Positions 21,685 to 33,400 of a stretch of DNA of 64,000 nt are shown piece by piece. The DNA comes from Siphonodentalium dalli. Taxonomy: Eukaryota; Mollusca; Scaphopoda; Gadilida; Siphonodentaliidae. The stretch lies in NCBI GenBank assembly GCA_032622095.1, contig CP136066.1:109141319-109205318 (forward strand), in the 5' to 3' direction. The position numbers were made by a program, and so were the translations under genes. Each line of letters begins with the position of its first letter. The first letter of the stretch is position 1. The notes under the pieces are model-generated. The model ran no database searches and had not been told where the DNA came from. It saw only the letters and a program-made list of their open reading frames with translations.

Positions 21685-21909
21685 TCAGAAGTTTAAAAGG
21701 TTGCCCAATCTGTATCTGTTCTTTGATGCCGGTTTGTATAACATCTCCAGATTTAGCTGATCGTGTGGTCGTCCACAACATCGTATCCATCGCAAACACT
21801 TCTCAATGTCAACTTTCGGCTTTGCAAACGGAATAAACGTCACCCCGATACATCTATCAGGGTAACGATTATCAGTGTTACACCTCCCATGGCTACACTT
21901 TTTCACCAT
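21685..21909 (-). CDS. THAP-type zinc-finger first exon, truncated
   Basis: The frame reads MVKKCSHGRCNTDNRYPDR, CIGVTFIPFAKPKVDIEKC and LRWIRCCGRPHDQLN. The CxxxxC start, FIPFPKP-like centre and KCxRWIxxCGRPH block match THAP-type DNA-binding zinc fingers of invertebrate genes and transposases. The finger needs a later CxxH, which is absent. After QLNLEM the sequence stops resembling the family and no clear donor is seen, so this is a truncated copy or a first exon with an unseen junction. It converges on the SWIM fragment. Confidence 0.5.
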   Translation of the reverse strand: MVKKCSHGRCNTDNRYPDRCIGVTFIPFAKPKVDIEKCLRWIRCCGRPHDQLNLEMLYKPASKNRYRLGNLLNF

Positions 21910-22389
21910 TTTATTAAAATCCGACTCAGCTTGGAAATATTCTGGTGCACATCGAACAAATTATCCAATTGAACTGTTAACAAAACAAACGAAATCTTTC
22001 GCCGGGCGTCGAAACTAATCACCAAACCAGGAATAAATGACAACATTTTCTGATTGGATAATAAGGTGTTGCACGGATACTTAGTATGAAATTTAATAGT
22101 CTTGCTAATTACACAAAAAATTATGTTTAATCCGAAGAAACATCCGCCGATATTGAGTGTTGCTACACTATTAACAAACATTGATGTCTTACCGGAAATA
22201 ACGCTAGGCTCTCAGTGAAAGCGAAAGTGAAAGATGCCGTTATCTGATTGGATAATGCCAATATCTGCCGAAGCGTCAATTGGTCTCGGCTCGTGCTGAA
22301 CTGACACATTCGACAACTTATATTATTCAAATCAGCTGATAAACGAGTCCCATATGTTATTGAATGTTGTAGCATGATATACTTGTACC

Positions 22390-24035
22390 GCTATACAGTG
22401 AATAGCTGAATGCTCATGGATGGGGTGTGTAAAAATACAGCGAGTGGCTGAATTGTCATGGTTGAGCTGTATTTGCAAGTCTGAAGTGTACGAATGGCCG
22501 TGTGTGCGTGGTATAGGTATATCTCAAAAGACTGCATGGTAATTGATGAGGTATATACACCTGGAGTGACGCTATGGTCATGGGTTAACCAATACAGACA
22601 ACCAACCAATACATGTAAGCATAGGCTAACAAATTTAATACATGTAAGTGGGTGTTTTGACAAGGTAACACATCTGTCCGGGTCAACGAAAATCACGCCT
22701 AGCCCTCCGGAATGACAATACCAAGTCAGAATGGAGCACTGGCTGACGGACCATAAGATCTTTCCGTTTGTCAACATAAGTATAGTGAAAGAAAGATGGC
22801 CTACATCCTATCCATCATATAATTTCCCCACGCAATGAAGGTGATACATACATGTATGGATGGCAAAAGAAAGGGGAATATGTTTGCTAGCCATATTACA
22901 GAATATTCATGGCTAAATATATGATGACCAAGGTCCCAATTTCTCGCAGATAAATTGATCCCCGTTCTAATGACATGTTGAGGTGGAAGCTGGGTCCTGG
23001 AGCAGTTTAATGGAATTTTGAAATAGTTTTAGAATGTACCCCACAAAAACAAGATTATATTGTATTCCAAAAGTACAGTTTAGACATTTTTGGAAATTAC
23101 TCCCAATGAGTTGAAGAGATGCCAAAATGTTTGGATAAGATCATGATCAGTTGCAGATCGCTGACTATGTGCCATTCTAAGCAAATGTCACATTATGTTT
23201 CGACTCATTACCTGCAAGACGCGAGCCCTTGTATATCTTGAGTGGCTATATGGCCATGATGTGGCCTATATGTATATAGGGAGTGCCATGTGGCAAAATT
23301 AATGGTGAGGTGAATTGGTATACAAGGAGTGATTGTATGATCACGAGTGTGGTTTATGAGTATAGCGAGAGGCTAAATTGTGATGGTGAGGTGTATATGC
23401 ACGTTTAGTGTATGAATGGCCGGGTGCACGGTGCGGGACATTGGTCTATCTAGAGGGACTGTAAGGTCATTGGCGAGGTTTATATGTATACTATATATAT
23501 ATACCTATAGTGACGATATGGTTTTGGGTTGGGTGTATATGTATATCTTGAGAGGCTATATGGCCATGGGTGTTGCAAATATATATACACGGAGTGACTT
23601 TATGACCACTGGTGAGGCAAATGTGTATACAAGAAGTGATGTATGATCATGAATTTGGCGAAAATGTCTACCGGGAGTGACTATATTGTCATCGTTGGGG
23701 TGTATATGTATATATCGAGTGCCTATAAGACCATGCATGTGGCAAATAAATACATATACATGGAGTAACTGTATGACCAATTGTGAGGCGAATAAGTATA
23801 AATATACAGGTCGTGGCTATATGGTCATGGGTGAGGTGTAGGGGTATATCTGGCTGATCTGCCTGCATGGTTACTCACGGCTATATGGCCATGTGTTGGG
23901 TGTATGGGTATACCAATGTGTGGCTGTATAATAGTGGGTGAGGTGTATGTGTATAAAGCGAGTGACATGTGTTCATTTATATGGTGTTTATGTATATATA
24001 TATGGAGTGACTGCATGGTCATGGGTGAGTTGCAC
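22390..24035 (+). repeat. Degenerate minisatellite, unit about 45-60 bases, interrupted
   Basis: Repeats of the type gtgactatatggtcatgggt followed by gaggtgtatatgtatat occupy 22390-22600 and 23235-24035. Unrelated sequence (about 22740-23230) lies between. Frames of 72-128 codons on both strands echo the unit and are not genes. Confidence 0.75.
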
Positions 24036-24040
24036 TGGTG

Positions 24041-27000
24041 CACCCTTCGGTGACTATCCCTTTCATATCTCTATAACTCAAGGATATGTTAACCGATAGA
24101 GGGATCATATAAGAGTTTTCTCCATTTTAATGGCGTTTCGTATGCAATGAGAAGGAAACGGTTTTCCTGACAATAGTTTATGAGTTAATAAATTTTGAGG
24201 TTAATGGGCCAGAGTAGCCAAATAATATGATCCCTCTCAGTTCCGTTTCACCGTTCTGCCAATTTCCGCTCAAAACATAATCCCGAAAGAAGTTTTCAGC
24301 AAAAATCCATACTGCATCCCTTAAAATGATTTGTCATGCCTCATAATGTACTGGGACAACAAGAATATAACATTTAGTTATCAGTTGTTTAAGTAACATG
24401 TTTAATAACTAAGTGAGTCACAATTTGCAACCTTTTCGGAACAGCTTAGAATAATGTTCGGAATAAATATGTCAAATCAACCTTTTACCAAATTTGGTTG
24501 CAATTTTGCAAGTCATCTTGAGTAATTTTGTCTAAAACACAGCAGTGTCACATTTAAGGTAGATCAAAATAAAAAGCATATTTGATACCAAAGATAGTTC
24601 CATTTTACATAACAAAAATGGTGCAAATCAGAAAAGTGATTTTTTGCCGATGTTGATGCCAAGTTTGTGATAAAAATTATTCTGGTAATTTCAGTGATTA
24701 AAATAGTAAACTTTAATCAAGGTGCATCAGAAATATTAGTATTCAATGTATATAAGACAAAATAGTAAATTTTATTCATCAACCACAACTTATAATCGGT
24801 TGCACGCCACGCTGGTGCAATATTTACCATTTTTCATATTTTGGCCGCCATTTTGAGCCAAAGTGACAATTTTGATACCATTGAGTTGGAATATCTATAA
24901 GAAATAGAATGCATCACTTACGTTGCACCGTCCTTCCAATTTCTTGATGAAATATGACTATAATCCCAATGGTAATATTTTTGTGATGTTATACCGCGTT
25001 CTGTAAAATCGAATTTTTGAATGACCGGAAGGGGTGGAGACTCCACTAATGGCATATTTGATTTCCCCGATGGTTAGTTAACATGCTAAATACAAAATAA
25101 AGTCACAATTCTCAACCAGTTCAAAACAGCAGAAACTTATCTTAAAGATATTAGTAAAAAACGTAACATTTTCCACTTCCGGTCATCATTTTGGCTGCCA
25201 TCTTGGGCGGGGAGTTCCAATTTAGGCATAAAAAGGTGGCGTTATGTCTTAGCTCCCCAAAAAGGTATACATATGTATACCTATGGCAAGATATTCTCAC
25301 TATAATTGCATCAACTTACAACAAACTGACTTAACGGAAAATGGCAGCCATATTGGACGCCATCTTGAAGTATAAAAAATGCTCAAAGCGGATTTTAGCG
25401 AATTTTGGATATGTTATAGAGGATATCTTCCTCTTCAAAATGATATATAAACCAACTTAGTACAAATTTATTCTAGGTTGACCCTATAATTTGAGTTTAT
25501 CGACCAGACTATACAGTGCGTGTGGTATTCTTAGGCCAGTCAAAATAATGTCACTTGATATGTTGGAATCTGAGATCGCCATGGCCAGCTCCATCAATGG
25601 GCTGCTGCTGATATATGAGTACCATGAACGTCACCAGAGAGATGGTGGGTCCGCACTTAGCTAAACGAATAAAACCGACGAGTTTCTGACTTTCGAGAGA
25701 TCCCATTGGTACAAGCCTTGTATTGGTGTGTTTTTAACTGGTACCACAAGCTTTTAAAATTGTCGGTGGAAATTCCTAACCTAACATCCGTGATTTGCAA
25801 TTTACTCAAAACTCTCAACTGATTGCTACATTTCAGTACAAAAATGCGATCCCGATATACAATTCGAATCAAGGACAACACAGACACTTGTAATTATAGT
25901 TGGTGGCCTCGTTTTGTGTGCACCGGCAAAGAGGTAGACACCGTTATCATAAATCATCGTTGATTGTTGTCAGCCAGCCACGACGACGCACGAGCTAGTT
26001 GGCAGCCTGCTAACAAAACGACCATGGTGCATGGCATTTTTGAAGTTTGCAGTGTAATTTTGCTAGCGTATGAACCCTAAATGGGTTTGTCGATACGGCA
26101 CGAGTGCTGCCGCGGAAGGATAGAACTCATACAAGAAAAACCACACACTGTACATTTTATAATAACTTTATAATGTATTTTTCGTGAAATGTATAACGGA
26201 CAAACTTATATCACTTTGTTTTAGATATAATTATGCTAAGGAATAGCAACAATATAACACTAGCAGAATGAACTGATTGTATACACGAAATGATGACTGA
26301 ATCACTAAGTTATTCCCACAATCGTTGCACATAAGTCAAGTCACCAGTAAATGTCAGGGAAAATTTACCGTCGATGTCACACTATGTTACCGTCAATGCA
26401 CCACAATAACTTATAATATTGTGTGATTTGAAGATATGGCTGTCTTATATTAAATGCTGAAGCCAAGAGGCCGAAAGCTTCTAAACTGTATCTATCTTAT
26501 GATTATAGTAATACGACGTCCAGGGCTGCATTCACACGATATGGGATGGACCTTTAAGCTTATTTCTATATAATTATTTCTAAGGCGAATTTGACTTCAC
26601 ATATTTAAACATAAATTTGTGCCAATGGAAAATAAAGACGACAACCGACATTATTCATTTCGAAGAAATTTTGGTAATTTATTAACGGCATCCATATAAC
26701 AATAAATTTTCATATTTATAAACACTTACATGATATTTATAATATTCGCCATCAAAACACTCAAACTTGAGTTCTATGCGATAGTCTTCGACACAAAGTG
26801 TATCATACAATCTGCACCTTCTTAAAATAAAGTGATAGACGGTGATATGTTTTAGTTGAATATTCGTTACTGGTCATAGTTAATAAGTGGATAAAATAAA
26901 TTATTTATAGAGCACAATTCAACACAACTCAACCACGTTTGGCTGGTTGCAGTGAGCTATTGAAGAAAGACAACATGCCTCCGTTCCTGGTCCACACAAG

Positions 27001-27255
27001 TAAGATAGTCTCTTGGAATATAATAACTATCCCGCCTCTCTGTCTTGAATATCCGATGAATCCAAATAGACACCATGTCAGATATAATACAACGTATTAA
27101 CCTTTATGAATATAAACCAAGTATATAATCTCACTAACGTTGTTTCTATAGGTTGTCAACAACAGCGGTGTCAGACAACAACTCAGAAGAGACCTTATTG
27201 ATGTCAAATGTACACTGTCTTGGTGTCCGGTATGCGAGAACAAAATAAAAACATT
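24041..27255. other. Stretch downstream of gene B tails, no gene recognised
   Basis: A/T-rich with few long frames. A segment near 26081-26130 (aatgggtttgtcgatacggc and ggaaggatagaac) resembles the hairpin repeat at 62599-62714. Confidence 0.4.
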
Positions 27256-27418
27256 CTACAGGTGTGTGACTTCTGATTCGACCTCAGATGTTTCTGAAAA
27301 TATGTCGAATTCGCTCTCTGTGTAGTCATCTGCCAGGTCACCTTCATCAATAGTGGCCGCATTAGATTCCATCGTGAAGTTTGTACTGCACGTTGAGTAA
27401 CGTGGTGGCATCGGATAG
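27256..27418 (-). CDS. Gene B alternative terminal exon 3: acidic tail paralogue
   Basis: The acceptor is gtgatctatttcag|C. It is again 163 bases: one base, 53 residues and a stop. It reads YPMPPRYSTCSTNFT, then SNAATIDEGDLADDY, TESEFDIFSETSE and VESEVTHL. Against terminal exon 2 the PPR/SPR start, the ST repeats, AAT(V/I)D at identical positions and the acidic DL..DD and FD..SE blocks align. This suggests exon duplication. The C-terminal THL resembles a class I PDZ ligand (x-S/T-x-hydrophobic), which the other tail lacks. Confidence 0.45.
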
Positions 27419-30400
27419 CTGAAATAGATCACATGTGCAATACAGCCATACGAGGACAACACGAAGAAGTTCGCTGACCAAACGCGCTGCATGCGGTGAA
27501 ATATGATGTGAAGATTTGTTTAGTAGATAAGGCGGATGCTTCCCCAGCTAGTGAATGTTTGATGTGCACAATGTTGCCGCCATGTTTCAGATCGCATGCG
27601 CATAATCTGCGCACAACGGCAGCCAACACGGAACGCATGCATGAGTAACCTGTCCGCGCGCATGGCCCACACAAATTCATAACCCGAGCACCATCTATAT
27701 AGTAAATTGGCATTCAAGCCTATATCTGAGAATAAGTTCCAAGTTCCAGCTGAAGTCAAACATCTCTATTCCAGGTGAGACATGATATAAGTACAGCCTA
27801 CCGCTATAACACAAGTCAGAATGGAACCAACAAGAAATGTCAGAGTGCATCTTGTTGGGATAGAAACAGCCGAGCTTAACACTTCAAGGAACATCGATTC
27901 TCCAGTGCGCATTCGTTATAAGCACGATGGCACTTGAGCTCCAATCAGAATTTATGCGTGCTATACGAAACCAGTTCAAAGTTATTAACCACGGCTACAA
28001 TTAAACCGACCATGCAGTTTTGCCTACCGCCGGAGAACATTCATGCAGTAATCATTGGCGCGCGTCATTTGAAATCGCTAGAGAGCGCGTCATTTGGCAT
28101 CGCTAGAGCGCTGTTCGGAAGGAATATTCAGACACGAGATCAAACTCATCATCATCGTCCAAGAAATCGTCATCCTCAAAATCAACCTCTGTGTCCACAG
28201 TCGCAGCGCCGCCGTGCGTCGAATCGGTGCTAATGACAGACATGCGTGGTGAGTTTTGTTGAAACCTGGAACATGGAAATGACTGAGACCATACGCGTGT
28301 GAAATGCAGATCGATAATAATCAGCCATTGCGTTGGTAATGATGGCTGCCGCTTTGGTAATAATTCAACAAGACAAGTCAACACCATTTATGTTGTTTTG
28401 CACAGAACCTCGTGCTTTAAGATAAAAATATATACAACCGTACTATTATAATAGACAAAATTATAACTAACAAAATATAGCCTTCTTCAACTCCCGAAAT
28501 CGAAAGACCGTTAGAAACCTTTCTTTGTTCATTAACCTAAATATATCCAGAACATTTCTGTCATTGTCCTGGATACATTTATGACAAGAGTATGGATAAC
28601 CTACAAGTCACCACCGCCTTTTTTTTTTACTCAAATTACATTTAGTACCTCAAATACTTATGTTCCAACATTATACGCAGTGTACGCATCCATGTTCATA
28701 CACTATCAAAGTTCTATTTTGTAATGTCTATATCATGATGACCAGAAAATAAATTTTATTTAGTTACACATTTTGAATGGTGTTGATTGGTCTGTTTAAT
28801 CATTACTAAATCGAATAGCGCAAATGAATGATTGGTGCATTTCGTAAAATACAGGATAAGAGAGAGAGAGAGAGGACAGGATAATTATGCATTATGAAAA
28901 TGAAAAATAATTTTTTTTTATAATCAAGATGAATTTCCAACATCAGTGTCATTGCACAAATCAAAATTTCAGTTCATTTTGATTCCATAACGAACAAAGT
29001 TGTTTGAAAGTAGGCAATTCAACACTGAACGTATGAGTGGATATCAACATTAGGGTGAACAAAGAACTATAAATGCAGTAAGTGACCGGCTTAATCGCTG
29101 ATTGGTAGAATATGTCAGCTAATAATTATTTGATTGACAGCTGTGGAAAGCACCATCGCTTTCTTGGTATGGAAGAGCACAGAACTAGTGCAAGCATGGA
29201 ACCTAGTAGATATTGCGACGAATATCTACTCTGGCTAACGCCCGTAGAGATCATATTCCACCAGTACAAAATCTGGGAACGTTTTGTAAGTTTGACAGGG
29301 AACCTTATACAGTTGAAAAAATAACACGGGAAATATATTTCTTAGTTATTTTCTGTTCCATAATAATGTACTTCACTGCAGGTGAAGGCCCCAACTAGAA
29401 AGTGCAAGCCCATATCGCAATAAACATTGAATTGACGCAAATCGCTTACAAAGTCACTTAAATCGTGAAATTTAGATTTGGGACCTTCACCTACAGCGAA
29501 ATACGTTGTCAAGGAACATATAATAACTAAGAAATATATTCCCCGTGTTATTTTTTCGACTTTATAATGTTCTCTATCAAAACTTCAAAAAGTTCCAAGG
29601 TTTTGTACAGGTGGAATATGATCTCTACGGGAATTAGCCAGAATAGAGATTCGTGGCACGATCTAGGAACCTAATTGCTGTTTGTGAAATTTAGCGCACT
29701 TTTAACGACTCTTCCTTGTTAGTTTTGATGACAAAAAAAATCACGAATATTAACTAGAAACAGATGAGTATATACTAGATAACATTTTCAGCGTTCAGTG
29801 TTTGCGACTTTCAAAAGGAATAAATTACAACTCGATTTAATTCATTTTTTTAGAAACAATTTGCACACATAAGTGTTACTCATGAATTATCTCCCGTTGT
29901 AATCCAACATATATGGTGAAAATGGGTGTTCAGTTTACTACAAATGCAAATATGTGTGAAATCTTAATAGTTTGTAAATAATTTTGTTACTATTGATGGG
30001 CGAATTCTGTTTACAGATGACCATAAATTAGTCAAAATGTAATGTTAATGTTTAGCCTAAAATGCAAAAGAAACTATCACTATCATTCGTATGGCACAAA
30101 CAAAATACAAACTAGAATCCATCATTTAAAGCTGAAAACGAGTACAAAATATCATAATTGATAACGCTCTTTATTATCTTCCGTTTTTTTTTCTGTGACG
30201 GGAACATGGACGCTATTTATACAAGAGACGGTCGTTGGAATTTTTGCTAGGTGACAAAAAAATAAAAAGTGTTTCCTCTTTGGAAAGTTGAAATTTGGCC
30301 ACCAAAATCTCATATTAATGGGCTCAAGGGGTCGATCTAATTATGTTCTGATGTTGAAGACGTACATGTGACGGTATTTATGGTGTCAATTCGGACAGGA

Positions 30401-33400
30401 CATCTTTAACAAAGTATGTTCGACGAATGTGTTCTGCGAAGTGAGCCATACGCTGTGCTGAATACATTATTTTAATATTACTATCACTATTTCTGATTGG
30501 GCAAAAGCCGTCACATGATAATCCGGGAAAAGTCACGAAGTTGGACTCCCGGAAGTCGTATTGGACTCCTAGAAGTCATATTGGACTCAAATCGAGTGCA
30601 ATATGACTTTTATAAAAAGTATCTTTTGTATATACACTCATATATCTTAATATCATGTAACACTTGCTAAGAGAATAAAGCATATAATGCTGACGCCATT
30701 TTGGATAAACATACAGCTGGATAATAACATGTCATTATACATGTACAATGTTGTGTAATAACTTTATAATATCTGCCGGGTGTGCAATTGTGAATCTTGA
30801 CGAAATCTTTAAAGGTACGGTTGGCCTTGGCGGTGGATATCCTGTGAAAATATTTCCACCCGTCAAAAACCGCCACAAACAGAAAGAACAACAAAATGTA
30901 GACAGTCTTTGTCCGTATACAAATAAGAAATATCGCATAAACAGTATGTTATTGTCATATATTTGACTATTGTTAAGTAAACAAAAGCATAAAAAGTTAC
31001 TTTTCTGGTGTTTGTTTATATTATGATGGTAAACATAAAGAGCGTTCTTTGTTGATGAATTCCTGATATGGAACGAATAAAGAGCGTTTATGCAATTTGT
31101 GTGTGATTAGCCAGCAGCATTGTGCTGTCTTCTGTAACACAATCAGGCTCTTGCTCAGGTAAAATATAGTAAATCTTTATGATAACATGCTGTTTACGCA
31201 ATGGTCATGGTATATATGAACGAAACTGTATGCGTTTTAATGTTTTTCTGTTTACGGTGATTGGAACAAATGTGAATATTTTCGACAACTAAGGCCTCAC
31301 GTGCCTTTAACTTGCCGGTGTGAGTGAACACAGGACAGATTGATTCACACTTGTAGGCGACATACCTGTTGAAGTTGACGGTGTCGGGAACACTCAATGT
31401 ATTTGTGTTGCTAAAGTCCATTTGTGGTGCGTTGCTTCTCTGCAAGGTTGTCTGTCTGCTACAAGGATATAACCACGAGAATGACACCTCCCGATCGAAA
31501 CAGCAAGTATAACATGATATCGTTGGAAGTCACAGACGAGGATTAGGTTTACGTGATAAAAGGTTGTGAAATAAATACAGAATATAGCTTGCGTCAGAGT
31601 CTGTAACACATAGTGATATCATTATTGAGAACACGTGTAATATGTAATAGAGACCAATGGTATGTAATTAAAGGAACAAAATTAATGTTCACGCGTTTCA
31701 ACCAAATCCGGCCTTTCTAGCATGCTATATATATGAATTTTATAGGTAATTTCAGAATAAGTCCATGTAATTGAATTCTCTGACTGACCCTTACCGGGAG
31801 TAAGATGCACCTGCTTTGGTTAGCATCTCGTTGCGACAATCTGGTGTACCATTCCCGTTAAAGGCACGGGCGGCGTTCGTTGCAGAAATATATATATTTT
31901 TTCAAATTGCCACCAACAGAAGGAACACCAAAATAAATACAGTTCCGCTCATAATTATGCCAAACATAATCAGCGCGTAAAAAGTATATTGTCAAGACGT
32001 ACGATGGTGAACGTAAACAAGAGCCTGCTCGTCTTACAGAAGTTGTGCTTCTGTTTACATAACACAGCGCAATTCTATTGGTTAATCACACAAAAATTAT
32101 ATAAACGCTCTTTATTATTTCCATATCAGGAAAACAGTAACAAATAACGCTCTTTATGTTTACCATATCCGGATCTAAACAAAAACCAGGAAACGTAACG
32201 TTTTTTGCTTTTGTTTACATAACAAAGGGGGAAAATACTGTTTATGCCATATTTCTGATTGGCATAATAACAAAGTATGTCTATATCTTACTATTCCTTC
32301 TGTTTGTGGTGGTTTTTGACGGAGGTGAATATTTTAACAGCATACCCACCGCCAACACCGCCCGTATCTTTAATACTTGCATAAAATAGACCAGCTCATA
32401 GTACTTTATATAGTGGAGAGTTTGGTTACATCTCACAACAGTCCACTGATGATATATATATTTATGCAGGGACGTGGATGTGGTATATATTGGGGGTGTC
32501 CAATATGAAATGCTCAACTGCACCCCTTCCATTGAAAACATTGATATACGTTTCCAACTGGTGCCCCCATGCAGGGAAGCTGTCCCAACTGTTGGGAATA
32601 CCAAACTTCAACTTTCATTCCAAACATTTGACCGACGGTAGGGAAAATATCCGCATTTTGGTCTAGAAACAACATAGTTCATACAAAATACTAGTTTAAA
32701 AACAAAAGTGTCATAACAATTGCGTCCTAAAATATGGCATGGCGAAAAGTTTTTGCGAAAGTTGGGGGGGGGGGGGGTGAAACATCACCAAACCACCTAT
32801 CGCCACGTCCCTGTATATATGCGCGTTCTCTTTTACTACTTACCTGCTATTATTGAAGCTATTTCCGGAAGTTGACCCTGCGCTCGGAACTACACTGCCA
32901 CCATCATTCGTTTGAATGAGCCCTGGCCTGTCGAGATAAACCGTTTATATAGTACAATCATATAATAGTTTGTTTGGAAAAGAATCAGCATAATATTTTT
33001 CAGAGATGAAAGGAAAAACGTTTCTACAATGCACATCTGTGAGCAGACTATTCAAATATCGTGTCTTTTGATATCCACCATTCCTCTTTCGTATCAACGA
33101 TTCCTCATTTGGTTGACAACAAACGCGGTCTTGAAATGTCATTTGCAGGAATTACTTTCCCCGAAATATAATATAATATAATATTACGTTTCAAATAAGG
33201 TCGGCTGGATGTTTTCTAACAGAAAGGAGGGGGGTCCCACGATGTTACATGTATGCATATATTCGAATATGTTCTTGGCCGTTCGAGAATGAGCAACCAC
33301 AGGTGATTTACACCGAGCCTCTCGATTACCCATAACATATCAATAAAAGACCAGGAACAGAGCGTGATGTTGGTCGCAGTGTCATTGGGTAAGTTATATC

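Noticed and set aside
22390..24035. CRISPR-like spaced repeats
   Set aside because: The units are degenerate, directly abutting and in a eukaryotic context; this is a minisatellite.
30667..30966. Short frames resembling each other at 30.7-30.97 kb and 56.58-56.84 kb
   Set aside because: They are identical because they lie in two copies of the same MITE.
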